This document shows positions 26,966-34,535 of a stretch of DNA of 64,000 nt, in pieces. How positions within the stretch are numbered: the stretch's first letter is position 1; each line of letters begins with the position of its first letter. A program made the position numbers and the translations under genes. The stretch is from positions 1 to 64,000 of the forward strand of contig CATLPG010000012.1 in NCBI GenBank assembly GCA_950054195.1. The letters run 5' to 3'. This stretch comes from an uncultured Saccharospirillaceae bacterium (GTDB lineage Bacteria > Bacteroidota > Bacteroidia > Flavobacteriales_D > CAJJDF01). The notes below the pieces were generated by a model. The model saw only the letters and a program-made list of their open reading frames with translations, did no database searches and was not told the DNA's origin.

Positions 26966-27460
26966 TTACTTAGCTAATTGTTTTTTAACTAGTTCTGAAA
27001 CATCTTTGCCTCCATCAAAGTATAAAATACTACCAGCACTCGTATCAAAAATGTAAGTATATCCGTTTTCTTTACCTACAACTTGGATCGCTTCTTTTAC
27101 TTTATTAATCATTGGATCAAGTAATTCAATTTCTTTCTTTTGAATTTTTTCTTGAGCACTTTGTTGAAATTTTTGGATGTTTTGTTGTAAATCCATCAAA
27201 TCATTCTCTCTTGATTTTCTAATCTCTGGAGTTAATGTAGCAGCATCTCTTTCGTATTTCGCGTATTGCTCTTGAAAATTTTGCTGTAACGTCATTAATT
27301 CTTTCTCCTTTTGTTGACCGTAAGATTCCATTTCTTTTTGAGCTGCAATGTACTCAGGTAATTCTTTTAATACTTCTTGTGCATTTAAGTGTCCATACTT
27401 TTGCGAAAATCCTACTGACGCAAGGAAAGTAACAGCTGCTATTAAAATAATTTTTTTCAT
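26966..27460 (-). CDS. OmpH/Skp family outer-membrane chaperone (second copy)
   Basis: A 164-residue periplasmic chaperone. The signal peptide MKKIILIAAVTFLASVGFSQ is followed by YGHLNAQEVLKELPEY, then a long charged coiled coil (about residues 40-110) and a C-terminal core (IFDTSAGSILYFDGGKDVSELVKK). Skp-type trimers hold unfolded outer-membrane proteins for BamA. The ATG at 27460 is chosen because it begins the signal peptide; an upstream in-frame start would put a hydrophilic tail before it. It follows a paralogue directly upstream (about 30% identical by eye), suggesting tandem duplication. Confidence 0.88.
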   Translation of the reverse strand: MKKIILIAAVTFLASVGFSQKYGHLNAQEVLKELPEYIAAQKEMESYGQQKEKELMTLQQNFQEQYAKYERDAATLTPEIRKSRENDLMDLQQNIQKFQQSAQEKIQKKEIELLDPMINKVKEAIQVVGKENGYTYIFDTSAGSILYFDGGKDVSELVKKQLAK

Positions 27461-27491
27461 GATCTTTTTCGTTTTAGGTTTATTGTTTTGA

Positions 27492-27998
27492 TTAGTAGCC
27501 AAGGTCCTTTAAAATACGTTTACTCTTATCGTATTTACTATCGGCATATAAAATATTTGTTTGATTTGCTTTGTCAAAAATAAAGGCATAGTTCGAAGTT
27601 TTTGCTAGGTCCTTAATTGCTTTATATACTTTGTTTTGTATAGGTTCAATAAGCTCTTTTCTTTTTTTATAAAGTTCGCCTTTAACTCCAAACTTCTCCT
27701 TTTGAAAAGTTTTTAAATCTTCTTGTAATTTTTGTATTTCCTGTTCTCTTTTTTTTCTCATATCAGCAGAAAGTAATACTTGCTCCGCTTGGTAATCTCT
27801 TACTTTATTGTCTAAGTCTCTTTTCTTTTGCTCAGCATCCTTTTGCCACTTCTCTGATAATTGATCCAGCTCTTTTTGTGCTTCTTTAAATTCTGGTATG
27901 TTATCTAAAATATACTTAGTATCCACAAAAGCATACTTTTGCGAAATGGCTAACAATGTAAAAGAACAAAGGATTAGACTTAAAACAATTTTTTTCAT
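27492..27998 (-). CDS. OmpH/Skp family outer-membrane chaperone (first copy)
   Basis: A 168-residue exported protein. Signal peptide MKKIVLSLILCSFTLLAISQ is followed by YAFVDTKYILDNIPEFKEAQKELDQL, a coiled-coil arm of alternating Lys/Glu, and the C-terminal NYAFIFDKANQTNILYADSKYD. This is the Skp layout. It has its own TAnnTTTG box at 28019-28026 and is followed after 31 bases by the second copy. bamA lies just upstream on the same strand, matching the chaperone-client link in the outer-membrane assembly pathway. Confidence 0.9.
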   Translation of the reverse strand: MKKIVLSLILCSFTLLAISQKYAFVDTKYILDNIPEFKEAQKELDQLSEKWQKDAEQKKRDLDNKVRDYQAEQVLLSADMRKKREQEIQKLQEDLKTFQKEKFGVKGELYKKRKELIEPIQNKVYKAIKDLAKTSNYAFIFDKANQTNILYADSKYDKSKRILKDLGY

Positions 27999-28018
27999 TT
28001 AACTGGTTTGTAGATTTG

Positions 28019-28026
28019 CAAATTTA
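28019..28026 (-). promoter_or_regulatory. Promoter box for the ompH pair
   Basis: The minus strand reads TAAATTTG, a full TAnnTTTG match, 21 bases before the first ompH ATG. This gives a leader of about 12-15 nt and lets the chaperones be transcribed apart from bamA. Confidence 0.55.
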
Positions 28027-28106
28027 CTATTTAATACTAAAACTCGAAGAATTTATTGTTTTTGGTTAAAATGATAACAAAAGATTAAGTAAAAAAATGT
28101 TAAAAA

Positions 28107-30716
28107 TTAAAGTTCTCCAATATTCATACCAAGTGTAAAGTTAAATCTACCAACTGGTTTGTAGTTCGAATTATGTATTAGTGGAGTGTACCCTCTGTCT
28201 CCAGGAGATAATGGATCAAACGCCCATCCATAATCTAAACCAATTAAACCAAACATTGGTAAAAATAATTTAAGACCAACTCCGGCACCTCTTTTTACTT
28301 GGAAAGGATTAAACTCCCTGTATGAGTTCCATGAGTTTCCTGCTTCTCCCCATGCCAATGCATAAATTGTAGCGTTAGGATTTAAAGAGATTGGAAACCT
28401 TAATTCTGTTTTATATTTAACGATTAAAGCATCTCCAGCAGTAGATGACACCGCTTGATCTTCATAAGCTCTTAATGCAATATATTCTCTACCTGCTAAT
28501 CTAAATCCTGTTAAACCGCTTCCTCCATAATAAAAACGTTCAAATGGGGAGATTCCCTTCGCTTTACTCCAAGAGTTTAATAAACCTACTCCCATACTAG
28601 CATGGAATACAAATGGGTTTTTGCTTTCATTTAATTTTGTATACCAATCGGTTACAAATTTAATTTTGTTGTATTCTACCCATTTAAATTTTTCCTGACT
28701 TGATAAGCCTGAGTAATCATCTTTACCGTCAAGTAAAGAGTATGGTAACGTTGTTTTAAATGTTAGTGTAATATTTGAACCGTTTGTTGGGTAAATTGGA
28801 CTACCGTCAGTCGAGTTTCTTGATACAACTACTTTTGCACTTAAGTTATTGGCAAAACCGTTAGAAAAGTCTTCTACAATTTCACCGTAATTTCTTAATG
28901 TGTAGTACTCGTACCCTAATTCGCCATAAAGCGTAAAATAATCATCTGGTACTTTTAAACGTTTACCTAAACCAACAGAAGTTCCAAGTACATCAAACAG
29001 TCCTACGTTAGGATCACTACGTTTCCCCGCAGAGGTTTTTTGAAGTGTGTAATAAGCGTTTGCAGTAAAGTTAGTAGGTCGTTTGCCTCCAAACCAAGGC
29101 TCAGAGAACGTGAAACTCAATGATTGAAAGAATAAGTTTGCTGATCCACGAATACTAAGTGTTTGTCCGTCTCCAGCAGGTATTGGAGCCCAAGCATCTC
29201 TTTTGAGCATGTCTTTAGAACTAAAGTTTGTGAATCTCAATCCTAATGATCCAACAAATTGTCCAGCTCCCCAACCTCCTGATAGTTCAATTTGATCAGA
29301 TGGTTTTTCAGCTACAGTATATTCAATGTCTACGGTTCCTTCTGCAGGATTTGGTTTTGGATTCACTCCCATAGCAGCTGGATCAAAATAACCTAATTGT
29401 GATAATTCTCTTTGTGTTCTAATGATATCACTACGGTTAAATAGTTGCCCTGGTTTTGTTCTAATCTCTCTTAGAATAACATGGTCTTTTGTTTTTGTAT
29501 TTCCGTTAACAGTAACTTTATTTATTGTTGCTTGTTTTCCTTCGTAGATAAAAATATCGATATCAATAGAGTCATTTTCAACGGTACGTTCAATTGGGTT
29601 TAATTGGAAAAATAAATACCCTTGATCCATATAGAGAGAAGAAATATCCAACGAAGTTTGACTCATATATAATTTGGACTCAAACTTCTCTCGGTTGTAT
29701 AAATCTCCTTTTTCGATGCCTAAAATAGTATCTAATTGTCCTGTTCTGTATTTGGTATTACCAATCCAGTTGATGTCTCTAAAGTAATACCTGTTTCCTT
29801 CTTCTATTTCAATGTTAATCGTTATTGTACCATCGTCATTTTTAACGATTTCGTCTTTAACAATTCTAGCATCACGCATTGCTTCGGCATTGTATTTAGC
29901 GATAACATTTTGCTTGTCATCTTCGTACTTATCTTTGATGAACTTGGATTTCTTCCATATTCTCCACCATTTTTTTTCCTTGGTGTCTTTTAGTTTTCTT
30001 TTAAACTTCGCATCAGAAACTACTTTCTTTTCTTTACCAAGAATATATTTTAAAACTCCCTTTCTTGGTACTTTAGCATCATTACCAATAACATTAATCT
30101 CCTTTATTTTTACTTTGTTCTTTTTGTCAATAATGATTGTAAGCTTTTCGCTGTTGTTCATTGAGGTGTCAATCTCTCTACGAATATCAACCTCGGTGTT
30201 TAAAAAGCCTTTGTCAACAAAAAAGTCTCTACTAATATATTTTACTCTATCAATAGTCGCATCAGTAATTATTTTTCCCATGTAAAGGTCAAGATTTTCT
30301 CTGATTGACTTAGCTTGAGACTTTGTAGTTCCTAGTATTTTGTATTTAGATAATCTTTTTCTTTCTTTTAAAACTACTTTAAGGAATATCGTGTTCCCTG
30401 TAACTTTTTCTTTGTAAATCTGTACGTCAGAAAATAGGTTTTGATCCCATAGTTTTCTAACAGCTTGTGTAATATCATCGCCAGGAATGGTAATTGTTTT
30501 TCCTCTTCGTAATCCAGATAAAGCTAAGATTCGCTCACTGTCATATGAATAAACACCATCAACCACTATGCCACCTATTTCATAGTCTTTTGGAGTTTCG
30601 TAGCTTACGTTGCTTGAGTTTAAGCTAAATTGACTACCTCCGCCACCAAAGCCTCCTTGGGATAAGGCTACTTGAGAAAATATAATCAATAATAATAGTT
30701 GAACGTGTTTTATCAT
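28107..30716 (-). CDS. bamA: Outer-membrane protein assembly factor BamA
   Basis: An 869-residue outer-membrane insertase. The signal peptide MIKHVQLLLLIIFSQVALSQ and a Gly-rich linker precede about five POTRA domains (roughly residues 45-460; for example IGGIVVDGVYSYDSERIL and INKVTVNGNTKTKDHVILRE). The 16-strand barrel covers about 480-869, with the GLRF.N/GAG strand motifs and GGSGLTGFRLAGRE, the conserved loop 6 region (VRGF/Y equivalent). POTRA 3 contains a Lys/Trp-rich insert (KRKLKDTKEKKWWRIWKK). The C-terminus ends NIGEL rather than the common Phe. It follows uppS, with an internal promoter box at 30755. Confidence 0.95.
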   Translation of the reverse strand: MIKHVQLLLLIIFSQVALSQGGFGGGGSQFSLNSSNVSYETPKDYEIGGIVVDGVYSYDSERILALSGLRRGKTITIPGDDITQAVRKLWDQNLFSDVQIYKEKVTGNTIFLKVVLKERKRLSKYKILGTTKSQAKSIRENLDLYMGKIITDATIDRVKYISRDFFVDKGFLNTEVDIRREIDTSMNNSEKLTIIIDKKNKVKIKEINVIGNDAKVPRKGVLKYILGKEKKVVSDAKFKRKLKDTKEKKWWRIWKKSKFIKDKYEDDKQNVIAKYNAEAMRDARIVKDEIVKNDDGTITINIEIEEGNRYYFRDINWIGNTKYRTGQLDTILGIEKGDLYNREKFESKLYMSQTSLDISSLYMDQGYLFFQLNPIERTVENDSIDIDIFIYEGKQATINKVTVNGNTKTKDHVILREIRTKPGQLFNRSDIIRTQRELSQLGYFDPAAMGVNPKPNPAEGTVDIEYTVAEKPSDQIELSGGWGAGQFVGSLGLRFTNFSSKDMLKRDAWAPIPAGDGQTLSIRGSANLFFQSLSFTFSEPWFGGKRPTNFTANAYYTLQKTSAGKRSDPNVGLFDVLGTSVGLGKRLKVPDDYFTLYGELGYEYYTLRNYGEIVEDFSNGFANNLSAKVVVSRNSTDGSPIYPTNGSNITLTFKTTLPYSLLDGKDDYSGLSSQEKFKWVEYNKIKFVTDWYTKLNESKNPFVFHASMGVGLLNSWSKAKGISPFERFYYGGSGLTGFRLAGREYIALRAYEDQAVSSTAGDALIVKYKTELRFPISLNPNATIYALAWGEAGNSWNSYREFNPFQVKRGAGVGLKLFLPMFGLIGLDYGWAFDPLSPGDRGYTPLIHNSNYKPVGRFNFTLGMNIGEL

Positions 30717-30754
30717 TTATTGTAGGTTTCTTGTAAACTGTTTTGTGAACGTTA

Positions 30755-30762
30755 CAAAATTA
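30755..30762 (-). promoter_or_regulatory. Promoter box for bamA, overlapping the uppS stop
   Basis: The minus strand reads TAATTTTG (TAnnTTTG match), 39 bases before the bamA ATG; its first three bases are the uppS TAA stop. It would allow bamA expression independent of uppS. Confidence 0.45.
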
Positions 30763-31518
30763 GGGTTGTTTCTTTAGGTTAATTTGTTCTCCAGTTTTAC
30801 CAAATCTTCTTTCTCTACTTTGGAAACATTCAATGGCTTCAAAAAAGTTTTCTTCGGTAAAATCTGGCCATAAAATATCCGAAAAATAGAATTCAGCATA
30901 GGCAATTTGCCAAAGTAAAAAGTTGCTTATTCGTTGTTCTCCACTCGTTCTAATAACTAGTTCAGGATCTGGAATTCCACTGGTTGTTAAGTAAGAACTA
31001 AATAAATTTTCGTTTATTTCTTCTTTAACTATTTTCCCATCGTCTATATCGTTTAATAATCCATGAACAGCATGAAGAATTTCCCATCTAGCACTGTAGC
31101 TAAGCGCTAATGTTAACACGATTCCAGTATTATTTTTTGTATAATCTATAGCTTCTAATAAGGCTTTTTGAGCTAAGTTAGGAAGTGCTTCTACATTACC
31201 TATCACATTTATAACAACGTTATTTTTATGTAGTTCTTCTACTTCGTTAGTAATTGTTTGAACAAATAAACTCATTAAACCATCAACTTCATCTTTTGGT
31301 CTGTTCCAGTTTTCAGTTGAGAAAGTATATAGTGTTAGGTAATTAACATGTGCTCTTTGAGCTGCTTTAAGAGCTCTTCGCACAGATTCAACCCCAGAGT
31401 GATGACCGTATAACCTGTCTTCACCTTGACCTTTTGCCCATCTTCCATTACCATCCATGATAATAGCAACATGGTTTGGCGTATTTGAAGTGTCTATTTT
31501 ATCTAAGATTGAACTCAT
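30760..31518 (-). CDS. uppS: Isoprenyl transferase (undecaprenyl diphosphate synthase)
   Basis: A 252-residue cis-prenyltransferase that makes undecaprenyl diphosphate, the lipid carrier used by MraY, MurG and O-antigen enzymes. The N-terminal HVAIIMDGNGRWAKG (catalytic Asp22), then TLYTFSTENWNRP and the C-terminal RTSGEQRISNFLLWQIAYAE and WPDF are diagnostic. Length fits. It lies directly upstream of bamA, a common envelope-gene pairing. Confidence 0.96.
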   Translation of the reverse strand: MSSILDKIDTSNTPNHVAIIMDGNGRWAKGQGEDRLYGHHSGVESVRRALKAAQRAHVNYLTLYTFSTENWNRPKDEVDGLMSLFVQTITNEVEELHKNNVVINVIGNVEALPNLAQKALLEAIDYTKNNTGIVLTLALSYSARWEILHAVHGLLNDIDDGKIVKEEINENLFSSYLTTSGIPDPELVIRTSGEQRISNFLLWQIAYAEFYFSDILWPDFTEENFFEAIECFQSRERRFGKTGEQINLKKQP

Positions 31519-31613
31519 AGCGATGCGAATATCTGATATTTTTTTTTTCTAGTAAAGTATTGAAACTAACAATTGATATCATTTAACAGTTTTTAACCGC
31601 TTTATATCATGTG

Positions 31614-32051
31614 CTATTTTTTATAAAAGTCTTCTAATGATTTGTTTGTTGATACATCAAAGTGTTTGTCTAGTTGGTTACAATCTTCTTCTGAAACACC
31701 AATAATTTGTTTAAGGTATACCAGTGTGTCTTGAAAGTCTACAGCCATTTTAATTGTTTTACTTTTGTTTGATATGTGGTATATCTTTGGAGAGGAGTCA
31801 ACTTTACTTTGACTAAAATTAACATCCCCTTCTTTTACTAGTATAGCTAACGAATCATAACCAAAATTGGTTTTTTCCATTAGGCACTTTATGTGTTTGC
31901 TTTCATTAAGTGGAAACTCAAAAATGGCAGATTTAACTCGGTTTGCTGGTAGCCAACCACTACATGTTCTATTTCCAAAAAAGAAATAAACTAGTAAACA
32001 GCCAAACCCAACACCAACAGCGTAGTATTTTAAACGATTAATAAAGTTCAT
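31614..32051 (-). CDS. Uncharacterised membrane-anchored protein
   Basis: A 145-residue protein I cannot place in a named family with confidence; it resembles a small group of Bacteroidota proteins annotated with DUF4258-type names. There is one N-terminal helix (about 8-25, YYAVGVGFGCLLVYFFFG), followed at once by NRTCSGWLPANRVKSAI, then a soluble domain with few distinctive motifs (YHISNKSKTIKMAVDF, LKQIIGVSEEDCNQLDKHF). The single N-terminal helix predicts anchoring with the domain in the periplasm. Start and stop couple it to the exonuclease gene (one-base overlap). Confidence 0.65.
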   Translation of the reverse strand: MNFINRLKYYAVGVGFGCLLVYFFFGNRTCSGWLPANRVKSAIFEFPLNESKHIKCLMEKTNFGYDSLAILVKEGDVNFSQSKVDSSPKIYHISNKSKTIKMAVDFQDTLVYLKQIIGVSEEDCNQLDKHFDVSTNKSLEDFYKK

Positions 32052-32770
32052 TAGCCGATTATTTCAATTTGATTTTTATCTAAAAGTGGCAGTCCTTTGT
32101 ACTTTCTAATAAGTTGAGCAATAGTAACTACATCGCCTTGGCAGTACGTTTTAATTTTCTCAAGGTTTTTTTCTTCGTAGTAGGTATAAGCAACTTTAGA
32201 GCCATCTAACTCATTTTTAGGAGAAGGAATTTCAAAGACATGCGCTAACAGTTCTAAAGACGTGAAATGTTTATAGTCGCCAAAACGCCAAAGCTCCATT
32301 GTGTCTAAATGTGGAACTTCCCAAGGTTTTTTGCCCGCTAGGCTTAATTGTTTTGGTAGAGGCAATCCATTAATAAGGTTTCTTCTACCGAGAAAAGGGA
32401 AGTCAAATTCCTTTCCATTATGGGCACATAAAATATAATTGTCCTTGAGTGTTTTGTTAAGAAGAGAATTAAAAGCTAATAGTATTTCTTTTTCGTCATC
32501 TCCGTAAAAAGATTTAACCCTAAGTTTAACATCTTTTTTTTCTTGATAGATATAACCAGCAGATATACAAACGATTTTACCAAACTCAGCATAAATTCCT
32601 GCTTTTTGGTAAGCTTCTTCTGCAGATACTTCTTGATAGCGTTGAATATATTTTGATTTTTTATCCCAAAGATTTGCTGTTTCGTTATCTAGCTTACTGT
32701 AGTCATAAACTAAAGGGACGGTTTCAACATCTAAAAAGATGATTTTACTTATATCAATATGCTCTAACAT
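32051..32770 (-). CDS. 3'-5' exonuclease related to the DNA polymerase B exonuclease domain
   Basis: A 239-residue RNase H-fold nuclease. The DEDD residues can be placed in IIFLDVETVPL (Asp14 and Glu16), CAHNGKEFDFPFLGRR (Asp) and YCQGDVVTIAQL (Asp). This is the set of the predicted PolB-like exonuclease family (DUF2179-unrelated). It would remove nucleotides from 3' ends; its substrate is unknown. It lies 2 bases after rfbB and overlaps the next gene by one base. Confidence 0.85.
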   Translation of the reverse strand: MLEHIDISKIIFLDVETVPLVYDYSKLDNETANLWDKKSKYIQRYQEVSAEEAYQKAGIYAEFGKIVCISAGYIYQEKKDVKLRVKSFYGDDEKEILLAFNSLLNKTLKDNYILCAHNGKEFDFPFLGRRNLINGLPLPKQLSLAGKKPWEVPHLDTMELWRFGDYKHFTSLELLAHVFEIPSPKNELDGSKVAYTYYEEKNLEKIKTYCQGDVVTIAQLIRKYKGLPLLDKNQIEIIG

Positions 32771-32772
32771 CT

Positions 32773-33816
32773 CTAATTATATTGTGCTTGGTAGTATTCT
32801 TTGTAAGCTCCAGAAGTTACATTGTTTAACCATTTTTCATTTTCTAGGTACCAATCAACCGTTTTTTCTAAGCCCTCTTCAAATGTTATGCTAGGTTCCC
32901 AGCCAAGTTCATTTTTTATTTTTGTAGCATCAATTGCATATCTCATATCATGTCCAGCACGATCTTTTACAAAAGTTATTAGCTTTTCTGATGTTCCTTT
33001 TTCTCTGTTAAGTTTTTTGTCCATAACAGTACACAATTGGTAAACCAAATCAATGTTTTTCCACTCGTTATGTCCACCGATGTTGTAAGTTTCTCCTATT
33101 ATTCCTTTATGGAAAACATCATCAATAGCTCTAGCATGATCATTAACCCAAAGCCAATCTCTAATGTTGTCGCCTTTTCCATAGATAGGCAGAGGTTTAT
33201 TGTTTTTTATATTATTAATCATAAGAGGAATCAACTTCTCTGGGAATTGATGCGATCCATAATTATTTGAGCAGTTAGAAAGCTTTACTGGTAAGCCATA
33301 AGTGTGGTAGTAAGCCCTTACTAAATGATCTGAGCTAGCTTTTGATGCAGAATATGGACTTCTAGGGTCGTAGTTAGTTGTTTCTAAGAAATAACCAGTG
33401 TCTCCTAATGAACCATAAACCTCATCTGTTGAAACATGATAAAAAATATTGTTATCATAATTATCTCCCCAAATCGATCGAGCTGCATTAAGAAGGTTTA
33501 CTGTTCCTACTATATTTGTCATAATAAACTCCAGCGGATTAGTGATTGAACGATCCACATGAGATTCAGCAGCTAAATGGATTACTGCATCAAATTGCTC
33601 TTTTTTAAATAAACTAGTTATAAAGTCTTCATTCGTAATATCTCCTTTGATAAAATGATAGTTAGAAGATTGTTCTATATCAGTAAGATTTTCTAAATTG
33701 CCCGCATAGGTTAATTTATCTAGATTGTAAATTGTATAATCTGGATACTTGTTTAAAAATAACCTCACAACATGAGAGCCAATAAAACCTGCCCCGCCAG
33801 TTATTAATATTTTCAT
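32773..33816 (-). CDS. rfbB: dTDP-glucose 4,6-dehydratase
   Basis: A 347-residue short-chain dehydrogenase-type enzyme of dTDP-rhamnose biosynthesis. NAD-binding GGAGFIGSHVVRLF lies at the N-terminus; AESHVDRS, STDEVYG (with the catalytic Asp-Glu) and YSASKASSDHLVRAY (Tyr-x3-Lys) are the family motifs. NCSNNYG and FPEKLIPLMI follow as expected. No rfbA, rfbC or rfbD is in the window, so the rest of the pathway is elsewhere. First gene of a run toward the exonuclease. Confidence 0.95.
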   Translation of the reverse strand: MKILITGGAGFIGSHVVRLFLNKYPDYTIYNLDKLTYAGNLENLTDIEQSSNYHFIKGDITNEDFITSLFKKEQFDAVIHLAAESHVDRSITNPLEFIMTNIVGTVNLLNAARSIWGDNYDNNIFYHVSTDEVYGSLGDTGYFLETTNYDPRSPYSASKASSDHLVRAYYHTYGLPVKLSNCSNNYGSHQFPEKLIPLMINNIKNNKPLPIYGKGDNIRDWLWVNDHARAIDDVFHKGIIGETYNIGGHNEWKNIDLVYQLCTVMDKKLNREKGTSEKLITFVKDRAGHDMRYAIDATKIKNELGWEPSITFEEGLEKTVDWYLENEKWLNNVTSGAYKEYYQAQYN

Positions 33817-34010
33817 GCTCTAAAAAAGAATTAATTCACAGCCAAGTTACTAAAATTAAAAATAGGCAGTGTTTCGAATTCTTATGAAATTTAGGTTTAG
33901 ATGTTGCTTTTTGATCAAAATATACAAGTAAATTAAGTTGTCAGACAACCATTTTATCTTCTTGAACGTATGTTGGTTACAATAAATCAGCAATATAGTT
34001 AGCTTTTTAA

Positions 34011-34018
34011 TATATTTG
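34011..34018 (+). promoter_or_regulatory. Promoter box of the adhesin/PorP operon
   Basis: TATATTTG matches TAnnTTTG exactly, 20 bases before the first ATG of the six-gene run. It is the only clear promoter element I see for that run, whose internal gaps are all shorter than 10 bases. Confidence 0.6.
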
Positions 34019-34037
34019 CTGCGATTAACCTATAGAA

Positions 34038-34526
34038 ATGATTAAAAAGACAATACGCGTTTTTTCTTTTTTGATGTTGTTTACATTGCCTTTCTACTCT
34101 CAAGAAAGTACGGATATAAAAAGCTTGCCTCTTACAGATGGCAGTAAGATTATCTGTGAAACATATGATCTTTCTATAGTACCTCCAGCTGGTTTTAGAC
34201 ATTTAGAGGGCTATTGTTCCTTTATAAGTGAAGAAACTGGGGTTTCAATTAGTGCTGTTAAAAGGGACGATATATCTATTGATACTTATTTACAATATCT
34301 AGAAAAAGGTGAATTAACGAATGCGAAATTGATAGAGAAAAAAGAATTAGACAATGGTTGGTTATTTTGCTTTGAATTTTTGTTAGAAGATAAACCAGTG
34401 GAACGCTTAATGTACATCACTGGTAATAAAGAAATGGTGATTTATTCTATGGCTAATTACAGAAAAAGAGATCGTTTCAAGTTTTATTCTATGCTTAAAA
34501 AAGCATTGGTTTCAGTCAAGTATTAA
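34038..34526 (+). CDS. Small exported protein, copy 1 (paired with the adhesin-like gene)
   Basis: A 162-residue protein with a signal peptide (MIKKTIRVFSFLMLFTLPFYSQ). No named family recognised. Its mature part is clearly paralogous to the product of 41708-42196: shared features are a SLP(L/I)T start, a PPAG(F/Y) turn, an S-F-I segment, (P)(V/I)ERxMYI, MANY(R/K) and a final SVK. The PPAGF start, alternating strands and a terminal helix suggest a Mog1/PsbP-like alpha/beta fold (inference). Each copy sits directly upstream of one member of a paralogous adhesin pair, so it probably acts with it, for example as a chaperone or bound surface subunit. Confidence 0.7.
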   Translation: MIKKTIRVFSFLMLFTLPFYSQESTDIKSLPLTDGSKIICETYDLSIVPPAGFRHLEGYCSFISEETGVSISAVKRDDISIDTYLQYLEKGELTNAKLIEKKELDNGWLFCFEFLLEDKPVERLMYITGNKEMVIYSMANYRKRDRFKFYSMLKKALVSVKY

Positions 34527-34535
34527 GTAAAGCGA

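Noticed and set aside
29812-30285. Long plus-strand open frame (157 codons) opposite bamA
   Set aside because: It lies wholly inside bamA on the other strand, is Leu/Ser/Phe-rich as an antisense shadow, and has no start signal.
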